DNA from: Chloroflexota bacterium
GTDB taxonomy: Bacteria; Chloroflexota; Limnocylindria; P2-11E
Assembly (NCBI GenBank): GCA_005889275.1
Contig: VBFI01000060.1
Span: 1 to 42,918 of the forward strand
Direction of reading: 5' to 3'
Length of the DNA stretch: 42,918 nt
Shown here one piece after another: positions 9,261 through 17,219 of this stretch. A model generated the notes under the pieces. That model saw only the letters and a program-made list of their open reading frames with translations. It searched no databases and was not told where the DNA came from. The translations under genes and the position numbers were made by a program. Position 1 is the first letter of the stretch, and the number at the start of each line of letters is the position of its first letter.

Positions 9261-10210
9261 TGTGGCTCGATTCTAGCGAGTGCGGCGACCGCTCGGTAGT
9301 AACCCGCGTTCGCCGCTGTCCGCCGACGATGGCAGTTGGCGCAACGAACCTCGCACTTCGCGATCTCATTTTCCAGGGCCCGCAACGAAACGCCGTACTG
9401 CACGAGCGTGCTGATGTCTTCACGCTTATCCCTGAGGTGATCGAAGTCGAGCACGGCGATGTCCGATTCGCCGCAGTCGACGCAAGGATGACTGAGCAGG
9501 TACTGCCGGACATGGATCCTCAGCACGGCGGTCGCCTCGACGTTCCGCGTCCGCGTTTGCGCTTTGTGGCGCGCCCGGTTTCGCGCGTACCAGGCATTTG
9601 TGTATTCGCGCTGGCAGAGCAGACAGATCGATTGGCGCGCTTGGCGTTCGAGCGAGCGGTACGGGAATTCGCTCAGCGGCTTCGTCAGGCCGCAGACTCG
9701 ACAGGTCCGGATTCCAAGCGCGCTCTCGAGGCTGAGCTGGATCGGCCGACGCGGGAACGATGTCGGCCTCGCGGGGTCAGGTGTTGACCGCGTCTGGCCG
9801 CGGGATCGACCGAGCGTTTTTCGCCGGTGGCAGTTGGCGCAGCGGACCTCGCACTTTTCGATCTCCGCTTTGACCCGCGCCCAGGTGCGACTACCGCCCG
9901 CGTAGGCCGAAACGTCGGCGACCTTGTCCGCGAGGTGGTCGAATTCGAGGACCACGATGTCGCTCTCTCCGCAATCGACGCACGGGTGGACGCGAAGATA
10001 TGCGACGATTTGTCGACGCACCTCGGCGCGCCGCTCCGCGAGCTGCCGTAGGAGTCGCGTCTTCTCCCGTTCGTGGTTCTTCCGGTAATTCCGCGCGTTC
10101 GCCGCGGCAAAACAGTCACGACACCACGTCTGCAGCTTCTCCTCGCCACGTCGCACCGGAGGGAACGCCTCGAGCGGCTTCGTCTCGCCGCACTTCGTGC
10201 ACGCTCGCAT
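9251..10210 (-). CDS. Zinc-finger/HNH protein with two tandem copies of the same module; stop codon lies inside the adjacent tRNA gene
   Basis: CTKCGETKPLEAF...HPCVDCGESDIVVLEFDHL...CEVRCANCHRRKT and CRVCGLTKPLSEF...HPCVDCGESDIAVLDFDHL...CEVRCANCHRRRT. Confidence 0.88.
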   Translation of the reverse strand: MRACTKCGETKPLEAFPPVRRGEEKLQTWCRDCFAAANARNYRKNHEREKTRLLRQLAERRAEVRRQIVAYLRVHPCVDCGESDIVVLEFDHLADKVADVSAYAGGSRTWARVKAEIEKCEVRCANCHRRKTLGRSRGQTRSTPDPARPTSFPRRPIQLSLESALGIRTCRVCGLTKPLSEFPYRSLERQARQSICLLCQREYTNAWYARNRARHKAQTRTRNVEATAVLRIHVRQYLLSHPCVDCGESDIAVLDFDHLRDKREDISTLVQYGVSLRALENEIAKCEVRCANCHRRRTAANAGYYRAVAALARIEPQTP

Positions 10211-10309
10211 GAAGGCGAGCGTGCCGGTCTCGTGATGTCGCGCGAATGGGACTTCGGGTCGGTACTCGGGTACCAGTCCTGGGCGTTAGGCTTTCACGTG
10301 AAACAAATC

Positions 10310-10380
10310 GACCCCGTAGCTCAGCGGATAGAGCAGCGGACTTCGAATCCGTGTGCGAGAGTTCGATTCTCTCCGGGGTC
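10310..10380 (+). tRNA. tRNA-Arg (anticodon TCG)
   Basis: 71-nt cloverleaf: gaccccg/cggggtc acceptor, anticodon loop CTTCGAA, T-arm gagagTTCGATTctctc. Confidence 0.94.
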
Positions 10381-10385
10381 GCCGG

Positions 10386-10943
10386 TCAGCGTCTGGTCAG
10401 GGTGTACCAGGCGGACGGCCGCCCGCGCGGTCCGGTCCCCATCTCCGCACCGGCGAGGTCGAATGAGCGGCCGAACGTCGCGCTGACATCCTCGCGCGTC
10501 AGCCCGTAGGCCGGTCCATCCGGCGCGAACGTGTAGAGCAGGTACGTGCCCCCGTGGCGCACGAGTCGCTCGAGCTCGCCGGCGTAGGCCGGCCGATCGG
10601 CCGGCGGGAGCGAGTGGAGGCAGCCGATGTCGAGCGCGAGATCGAAGGGGCCCGAGAGAAAACCGAGACGCGTCACGTCGGCGACGTGGAACGCGCCGCG
10701 CACGCCTGCCCGCCGTGCGCGATCTCGGGCCTTCGCGATGGCCCGTCCGGCGAAGTCGACGCCGACGGCCTCCCAGCCGTGTTTCGCCAGGTAGACGACG
10801 TTCGTGCCGGTCCCGCAGCCAAGGTCGAGCGCGCGCCCCGGCGAGTGCGTCGACACGAAGCGCACGAGCTCCGGTGGCGTGACGCCGGTGTCCCACGGAG
10901 GCCGCCGCAGCCAGTACCAGATGCTGAAGAGCAGCCGCCGCAC
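10386..10943 (-). CDS. Class I SAM-dependent methyltransferase
   Basis: Motif I ALDLGCGTGTNVVYLAKHGW, GVDFAGRAIAKAR, DLALDIGCLHSLPP. Confidence 0.87.
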   Translation of the reverse strand: MRRLLFSIWYWLRRPPWDTGVTPPELVRFVSTHSPGRALDLGCGTGTNVVYLAKHGWEAVGVDFAGRAIAKARDRARRAGVRGAFHVADVTRLGFLSGPFDLALDIGCLHSLPPADRPAYAGELERLVRHGGTYLLYTFAPDGPAYGLTREDVSATFGRSFDLAGAEMGTGPRGRPSAWYTLTRR

Positions 10944-11012
10944 GCGGGCGAGCCTAGCGGACGCTCAGTTCCGCCTCGCGACCGACTCGAACCCGCGTCC
11001 TCGCGCCGCGCC

Positions 11013-11576
11013 CTACGGAACGGCGACCGGCGGCGTCGCGCGATCGCTCGGATCCGCCGAGAAGAATGGCTCGGCGCCGAATCCAACGAGCGCCGCGACG
11101 AGCGCCGCCGGAAACGATTGGACACGCCGGTTGTAGTCGCGAACGTTCGCGTTGTAGAAGCGCCGCGCCGCCTGGAGCCGATCTTCTGTGTTCGCGAGCT
11201 CCCGCGCGAGGTCGCCGAAGGTCGCGCTCGCCTTGAGCTCGGGATACGCCTCGGCGACGGCGACGAGCCGCCGCGCCGCCGACCCGAGCTCGTCCTCGGC
11301 CGCCGCACGCCCCGGTGTGATCTCGCCGGCGCCGGTCGCCTCCGTGCGGAGGCGTGTGACCCGCTCCAGCGTGTCGCGTTCGTGGCCCGCGTAACCGCGG
11401 ACGTTCGCCACGAGGTTCGGGACGAGCTCGTGACGGCGCCGCAGCTCGGCGTCGACATCCGCCCAGGACTCGCGGACGAGGGTGCGCGAGGCGACGAGAT
11501 TGTTGAACGCGAGGAACGCCGCGGCGACGAGCAGCAGGACGACGAAGGACACGCCGGCGAGGAGCGGATCGTTCAC
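11013..11576 (-). CDS. LemA family protein
   Basis: N-terminal TM, then FNNLVASRTLVRESWADVDAELRRRHELVPNLVANVRGYAGHE...LANTEDRLQAARRFYNANVRDYNRRVQSFPAALVA. Confidence 0.92.
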   Translation of the reverse strand: MNDPLLAGVSFVVLLLVAAAFLAFNNLVASRTLVRESWADVDAELRRRHELVPNLVANVRGYAGHERDTLERVTRLRTEATGAGEITPGRAAAEDELGSAARRLVAVAEAYPELKASATFGDLARELANTEDRLQAARRFYNANVRDYNRRVQSFPAALVAALVGFGAEPFFSADPSDRATPPVAVP

Positions 11577-12334
11577 GCCGCGGATCCGTACAGCGCGAAG
11601 ACCGCGCGCGGGATCCGCTCCTGAACGCCCGCCAGCGCGTCGAGCATCCCCGCGACCCGGGACGCGCGAAGAAGCGGGCCCGAGCAGAGGATGTAGCCGC
11701 GCTGGATCTCCCAGTCCCAGCCGCGGCCGGTGTCCAAGAGCCACTGCATCATCCGCGGGTCGAGGAAATCGCTCGCGAACTTCCGGTCCGACGCCGCGAC
11801 GTGGAAGACCGCGTTGAAGTCCGCCGATTCGAGCTCGATGTCGCGGACGCCGGCGTCCGCGAGCGCGCGCGTCACCGTGCCCTCCCGGGTGATCGCGAGA
11901 TGCGGGCAGTCCGCGGCGAACGTGGCCACCGCGCAGCTCCGGCCGACGACGGCGCGGCCCGCCGCCGCGGTGAGCACACCGCCACGGGTCCGCGGCGTCT
12001 CCTCCGAGGCCGCCACCGAGTACCAGAAGTCGAAGGCGACGACCTCGCACCGGCCGTCGGTCCCGCGGAGCAGGTTCTCGCAGCGCTGGTCGAGCCCTCG
12101 CGAGAAGAGCTCGAACGGAAAGCGCGCGGCGACCGTGGAGGGGTACGTCAGGTCGAGCCGCTCGTAGGCGAGGCCTCGCTCGCGCGCGAACTCCTCGAGC
12201 TCTGCTGAACGATCGAGCTCCGCGCGAAGGGCGCGGAGGTAACGAGGCGCGACCACCCATGCGACCGCGACGACAACTCCGATCACCATCGCGAGGACGA
12301 CCAATTGCATCGCGGCAGAAGTATCGGCGGGCAT
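11573..12334 (-). CDS. Membrane-anchored hypothetical protein (DUF3137-like arrangement)
   Basis: N-terminal TM followed by soluble domain; overlaps LemA start by 4 nt; exact start uncertain (TTG at 12346 possible). Confidence 0.6.
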   Translation of the reverse strand: MPADTSAAMQLVVLAMVIGVVVAVAWVVAPRYLRALRAELDRSAELEEFARERGLAYERLDLTYPSTVAARFPFELFSRGLDQRCENLLRGTDGRCEVVAFDFWYSVAASEETPRTRGGVLTAAAGRAVVGRSCAVATFAADCPHLAITREGTVTRALADAGVRDIELESADFNAVFHVAASDRKFASDFLDPRMMQWLLDTGRGWDWEIQRGYILCSGPLLRASRVAGMLDALAGVQERIPRAVFALYGSAA

Positions 12335-12487
12335 CGTTTCTTTCAACCGCTCGAGCGTGCGACCGTCAGCCGATCGTCACGGGTTTGTTGCCGCCGACGA
12401 TCGCCAAATCGACGCACCGTGGGACCGGCGCCGGGAAATCGCACCTTCGGCGCGGGGGATGGCACCCGTCGTGCGCACGCGTGGCGG

Positions 12488-13282
12488 ATGGCGGCTCTGT
12501 CACGGCGTGCTCGCTGGCCGGTGAGCGCGGCTCTCCTGTTCGTGACGGCACTCGCGTGCGATCCGGGCGCCGTGTCTAGCCCAAGCGGCACCAGCCGGCC
12601 GAGCGGGGCGAGCCCGACGGTGGCCGCGGCCACCACGACGCCCAAGTCCGACCAGGACGCCGGGGTCATCCTCGAGGAGTTTCCGCCCGGCGGGCCGCGC
12701 AACGAAGTGGGTCTCAAGAACAGCGACAAGATGCGCTTCAAGGCGCGCGCCTCGATCCGGCTGCACCGCATCACGACCGACGAGGTGAAGCCCGTGAACG
12801 TCGCCTCGGCGGTCGGCAGCTGCACCGATTGCCAGACGATCGCGGTCGCGTTCCAGGTCGTCTTCTACAAGCGCGGCACGACCAACATCGGCCCCGAGAA
12901 CGTCGCGCTCGCCGAGAACATCGATTGCACTCGCTGCGTGACCGTCGCGCGCGCGATCCAATACGTCATCCCGGTTGACGACCCGCAGTCCGACGTCCCG
13001 CCTGACGTCGATCGCCTCGTGAAGGCCATGGACAAGGAGCTGCGGTTCCTCTCGTCGGTAAAGACGTGGGATCAAATCACGAGCGACGAGGCCATGGCGC
13101 GGATCCAGCGCGTCCTCGGTCAGTACGATGAACTGAGCGCGTATCTGGGCGACGCCATGCAGACGCAGCGCGCGGACAACGCGACGCCGGGCCCGTCGGC
13201 CTTTCCGAGCTCGTCCGGGTACCCGCCGGCGAGCCCCGACGCGACCACGCGCCCCTCGCCCTCGCCGACCAGCACGCCCTGA
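12488..13282 (+). CDS. Secreted lipoprotein-like hypothetical with two CxxC-containing repeats
   Basis: Signal peptide ALLFVTALACDPG; CTDCQTIAVAFQVVFYKRG and CTRCVTVARAIQYV; Pro/Ser-rich C-terminus. Confidence 0.6.
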   Translation: MAALSRRARWPVSAALLFVTALACDPGAVSSPSGTSRPSGASPTVAAATTTPKSDQDAGVILEEFPPGGPRNEVGLKNSDKMRFKARASIRLHRITTDEVKPVNVASAVGSCTDCQTIAVAFQVVFYKRGTTNIGPENVALAENIDCTRCVTVARAIQYVIPVDDPQSDVPPDVDRLVKAMDKELRFLSSVKTWDQITSDEAMARIQRVLGQYDELSAYLGDAMQTQRADNATPGPSAFPSSSGYPPASPDATTRPSPSPTSTP

Positions 13283-13291
13283 GGGAAACCC

Positions 13292-13309
13292 GGAGCGCCC
13301 GGGCGCTCC
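13292..13309. terminator. 18-bp perfect palindrome GGAGCGCCCGGGCGCTCC, candidate terminator or processing hairpin
   Basis: Lies just after the lipoprotein stop and before moxR; no T-tract. Confidence 0.45.
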
Positions 13310-13366
13310 AACGCAGAGCCGCGGACCTCGCAGCCGCGAAGTCACGAGGACTACTCTGTTGCAAAG

Positions 13367-14362
13367 GTGGCGACGGCCTTCCGCGCCCCGGTTCCCAACG
13401 ATTCCGTGCTGCGGCGCGGCGACTTCATCGCGCCGGTCCTTCACGAGATCCACCGGGTGATCGTCGGGCAGGACTACCTGGTGAACCGGCTCCTCATGGG
13501 CATGCTCTGCGGCGGTCACCTACTCGTCGAGGGCGTCCCCGGCCTCGCGAAATCGCTCGCCGTGAAGACCCTCGCCGACACGGTGGACGCGTCGTTCAGG
13601 CGCATCCAGTTCACGCCGGACCTGCTGCCGGCGGACCTCAACGGCACGATGATCTACAACCCGTCGGACCAGTCCTTCAAGCCTCGCCTCGGTCCGATCT
13701 TCACCGACCTGCTGCTCGCCGACGAGATCAACCGCGCGCCGCCGAAGGTGCAGAGCGCGCTTCTCGAGGCGATGCAGGAGCGCCAGGTGACGATCGGCGG
13801 CCAGACGCACCCGCTCTCGGAGCTCTTCACCGTGCTCGCGACGCAGAACCCGATCGAGCACGAGGGCACGTACCGTCTGCCCGAGGCGCAGGTCGACCGC
13901 TTCATGATGAAGGTGGTCATCGGGTACCCCACGCCCGATCAGGAGCGGGTGATCATGGACCGGCAAACGATCGAGGAGTCGGTCATCCCGCGAAAGCTCG
14001 CGACGCCCGCCGCGATCCTCGACGGCCGCGCCGCCGTCCGCCAGGTCCACATGGACGACGCGGTGAAGGACTATGTGGTCCGGATCGTCTTCGCGACGCG
14101 CGATCCGTCGGGGCCCAAGCTCGCGGACCTCCGGCCACTGATCGCGTACGGCGTCTCCCCTCGCGCGACGATCTTCGTCTCGCTGGCGGCGCGCGCCCAT
14201 GCCTTCCTCGACGGCCGTGACTATGTTCTGCCGGACGACGTGAAAGCCGTCGCGCTCGACGTGATGCGCCATCGCCTGATCGTCACCTACGAGGCCGAGG
14301 CGGAGGAGATCACGCCTGAGGTCGTCATCGCGCGCGTCCTCGACAACGTCGCGGTCCCCTAG
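13367..14362 (+). CDS. MoxR-family AAA ATPase
   Basis: VEGVPGLAKSLAVKTLA, LLLADEINRAPPKVQSALLEAMQERQVTIGG, LATQNPIEHEGTYRLPEAQVDRF. Confidence 0.95.
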   Translation: MATAFRAPVPNDSVLRRGDFIAPVLHEIHRVIVGQDYLVNRLLMGMLCGGHLLVEGVPGLAKSLAVKTLADTVDASFRRIQFTPDLLPADLNGTMIYNPSDQSFKPRLGPIFTDLLLADEINRAPPKVQSALLEAMQERQVTIGGQTHPLSELFTVLATQNPIEHEGTYRLPEAQVDRFMMKVVIGYPTPDQERVIMDRQTIEESVIPRKLATPAAILDGRAAVRQVHMDDAVKDYVVRIVFATRDPSGPKLADLRPLIAYGVSPRATIFVSLAARAHAFLDGRDYVLPDDVKAVALDVMRHRLIVTYEAEAEEITPEVVIARVLDNVAVP

Positions 14363-14365
14363 CCG

Positions 14366-15274
14366 TTGGTCGCCCGAATCCCGCGGCCGCACGCCGAGCC
14401 CGTGCCGCCGGAGGTGCTGCGGCTCGTGAAGCAGGTCGAGATCAAGGCCCGCATCCTCGCCGACGAAGCGCTCGTGGGGACCTACCGGAGCGTGTTCCGC
14501 GGCTCGGGCCTCGACTTCGAAGAGGTCCGCGAATACGAGCCCGGCGACGACATACGCACGATCGACTGGAACGTCACCGCGCGCATGAGCGTTCCGTACA
14601 TCAAGAAATACCGCGAGGAGCGCGAGCTCAACATCTTCCTCGCGGTCGACGTCTCGTCCAGCTCCTGGTTCGGGACCACCGCCGTGTCCAAGCGCGATCT
14701 CGCCGCCAACGTGGCCGCGCTGCTTGCGGTCACGGCCTTGCACAACAACGACCGTGTCGGGCTGGTGCTCTTCGCCGACGGCGTGCGCGAATTCCTGCCG
14801 CCCCGCGAAGGCCGCTACCACCTCCTCCGGGTCATCCGCGAGCTCCTGTTCGCCGAGCCTCGTCGCTCGCGGACCGAGATGGCGAGCGTCGCCGACCTCC
14901 TCGCGAACGTGACGAAGAAGCGAAATGTCGTGTTCGTCCTGAGTGACTTCCTGGACGTCGAGTTCGAGGCGCCCCTTCGCGCACTCGGACACCGGCACGA
15001 CGTCATCGCTCTCATGCTGAACGACCCGCGCGAGGTCGAGCTCCCCGCGGTCGGACTCGTCGCGCTCGAGGACGCCGAGACTGGCCAGGTCGGGTACGTC
15101 GATACCGCCGTCGCCAGCGTGCGCGAGACCTACGCGCGCGCCGCGCGCGAGCGGCGCGCTCAGCGCCTGCGGACGTTCAGCCGGATGGGGATCGACCGCG
15201 TCGATCTCTCGACCGACCGGCCGTACGTCCCGGCCCTCCTCGCGCTGTTCAACGCGCGCTCGAGGCGAAACTGA
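14366..15274 (+). CDS. DUF58 domain protein
   Basis: TTG start; GSGLDFEEVREYEPGDDIRTIDWNVTARM and VWA-like LAVDVSSSSWFG. Confidence 0.92.
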   Translation: MVARIPRPHAEPVPPEVLRLVKQVEIKARILADEALVGTYRSVFRGSGLDFEEVREYEPGDDIRTIDWNVTARMSVPYIKKYREERELNIFLAVDVSSSSWFGTTAVSKRDLAANVAALLAVTALHNNDRVGLVLFADGVREFLPPREGRYHLLRVIRELLFAEPRRSRTEMASVADLLANVTKKRNVVFVLSDFLDVEFEAPLRALGHRHDVIALMLNDPREVELPAVGLVALEDAETGQVGYVDTAVASVRETYARAARERRAQRLRTFSRMGIDRVDLSTDRPYVPALLALFNARSRRN

Positions 15275-16239
15275 TGCGTGTCCTCGCCTTCGTGACGCTC
15301 GCGTCGCTCGCGATCGGTTCGGTCGCTCTGGCTGACGGCCCGGTGTCGGCGGCGGCCTCGTTCGACAAGCGCGGGATCACGATCGGCGATCCCATCCAGC
15401 TCACCCTGGTCGTCGAGGCCGACGCGGGTTACCAGATCGCCGACAACGGCGTGAGCCGGATGATGGGGGAGTTCGAGGTCCTCGACGCGCAGACGCCGCA
15501 GGTCACGCGGAGCGCCGACGGGCACACCCGCTACACCTTCCGCTATCGGATCACCGCGTTCCGTGTCGGTGATCTGGTCTTCGCCCCGATCCACGTGACG
15601 TTTCAGGGACCCGGGGGCGTGACCGGTATCGCGCCGACCGCAGAGGTTCCCGTCGTGGTGACGAGCGTCATCCAACCGGGCGAGAACGCGGACGACATCA
15701 AGCCGCTGAAGCCGCAGCTCCGTCTGCCCGGCGCCACGCCCCAGCTTCCCGCGATCGTGATCCAGGCCGCCCTGGCCCTCGTCGTTCTGCTCATGCTCGG
15801 GCTCCTCGTCAAGCAGACCCGCCGTGGGCGGCGGGCCATCGCCGTCGACCAGACGGAGGCGCAGCTCAGCCCGGCGCAACAAGCGATGGCTGAGCTCAAC
15901 CGGGTCGCCTCGCTGGGTCTCCCCGAGAAAGGCCGGTATGGCGAGCACTACGCGCTCGTCTCCCGCGCGCTTCGCGCGTACGTCCGCGACCGGTTCGGCC
16001 TCGCGGCGACCGAACGAACCCCGAGGGAGCTGCGCGAAGACATGCTTCGCGCGCGGATCGATCGCAGCGAGATCGCGACGATCTACGAGATCCTCCACGA
16101 GGGTGAGACCGCGCGATTCCACCGCTCAGTCTGGTATCCGGCGCGAGCACATCACGCGCTGCGCTCCGCGCTCGAGGCGATGCGGCGTGCCGCCGTCGCC
16201 GAACAGTACGAGCTCATGCGCCAGGGCGAGGCTTCGTGA
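15274..16239 (+). CDS. BatD-like membrane protein (signal peptide, beta-rich domain, TM, DUF4381-like tail)
   Basis: Operon position and ASFDKRGITIGDPIQLTLVVEADAG...; single TM near residue 165. Confidence 0.7.
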   Translation: MRVLAFVTLASLAIGSVALADGPVSAAASFDKRGITIGDPIQLTLVVEADAGYQIADNGVSRMMGEFEVLDAQTPQVTRSADGHTRYTFRYRITAFRVGDLVFAPIHVTFQGPGGVTGIAPTAEVPVVVTSVIQPGENADDIKPLKPQLRLPGATPQLPAIVIQAALALVVLLMLGLLVKQTRRGRRAIAVDQTEAQLSPAQQAMAELNRVASLGLPEKGRYGEHYALVSRALRAYVRDRFGLAATERTPRELREDMLRARIDRSEIATIYEILHEGETARFHRSVWYPARAHHALRSALEAMRRAAVAEQYELMRQGEAS

Positions 16240-17219
16240 CCGATCTGGGGCTGACCTCGTTCCGCTTCGAGGACCCGTGGCTGCTGGTCCTCCTCGCGGT
16301 CGTCCTGGCCGGCCTTTCGCTCAGCATGATCCGTGGGCGGCGGCCCGCCGGTGGCCTGCTGTTCCCCTCGCTCGGCCTCCTGCCGGCGACGCGGCCCGGT
16401 TGGCGGATCCGCCTCCGCTGGGTGCTCGTCGCGCTTCGCGGTGCCGCGCTCGTCATGTTCGTCGTCGCGCTGGCGCGTCCGCAGATCGTTCGCGCGTCGG
16501 TCGAGTCCGTGTCGGAAGGCATCGACGTGGTCCTCGCGATCGACGTGTCCGGGTCGATGTCCGAGGCGGGTTTCGCAGGGAGCACCAAGATCGACGCGGT
16601 CAAGCGCGTGGTGCACGATTTTCTCGGCGGCCTCAAGAACGACCGCGTCGGGATCGTCATCTTCAGCGGCGAGGCCGTCGTCCTGGGACCGCCGACCCTC
16701 GACTACGCCGCCTCACAGAAGCTCGTCGCGCCGATAGACACCGGAACGCTCGCCGGGGGCACGGCGATCGGGACCGGCCTCGCCACGGCGATCAACGTGC
16801 TTCGCGACTCGGATGCGAAGTCGAGGCTCGTCATCCTGCTCACCGATGGGGAGAACAACAGCGGGGACATCTCGCCGATAGACGCGAGCAACATGGCGAA
16901 GCTGCTCGACGTGAAGGTCTACACGATCGGCGCGGTGACCGTGGCCGCCAATCCCGACAAGGACGTCGCGACCGACAGCGTCGACGAGCAGCTCATGCGG
17001 AAGATCGCCGAGCAGACGGGCGGCCATTACTACAGCGTCACGGACGAGAACTCCCTTGCCGAGGTCTACCGGGAGATCGAATCGCTCGAGAAATCGCGGG
17101 TCGGTGCGCGTGATTTCACCGATTACCAGGAAGCGCATCTCGGGTTCCTCGCCCTCGGTGCCGCGCTCCTCTTCGTGGAGGTCGCCCTCGCGGCGACGCT
17201 CTTCCGGAGGACGCCGTGA
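16236..17219 (+). CDS. VWA-domain protein, BatA-like
   Basis: VLAIDVSGSMSEAGFAGSTKIDAVKRVV, MIDAS-like motif, terminal TM helices. Confidence 0.9.
   Translation: MTDLGLTSFRFEDPWLLVLLAVVLAGLSLSMIRGRRPAGGLLFPSLGLLPATRPGWRIRLRWVLVALRGAALVMFVVALARPQIVRASVESVSEGIDVVLAIDVSGSMSEAGFAGSTKIDAVKRVVHDFLGGLKNDRVGIVIFSGEAVVLGPPTLDYAASQKLVAPIDTGTLAGGTAIGTGLATAINVLRDSDAKSRLVILLTDGENNSGDISPIDASNMAKLLDVKVYTIGAVTVAANPDKDVATDSVDEQLMRKIAEQTGGHYYSVTDENSLAEVYREIESLEKSRVGARDFTDYQEAHLGFLALGAALLFVEVALAATLFRRTP

Noticed and set aside
9251-10210. Repeated Cys-rich blocks considered as a possible CRISPR or DNA repeat array
   Set aside because: Similarity is at protein level in two diverged modules with no regularly spaced identical DNA repeats.
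10260-10273. GGTACTCGGGTACC inverted repeat upstream of tRNA-Arg(TCG)
   Set aside because: Only 5-bp arms with 4-nt loop; could be chance, no independent support.
13520-14998. 492-aa minus-strand ORF (and similar long antisense ORFs, e.g. 21372-23756, 39593-41647)
   Set aside because: Arg/Asp/Glu/His-rich low-information translations antisense to clear moxR, kelch/liv and synthetase genes; typical GC-rich shadow ORFs.
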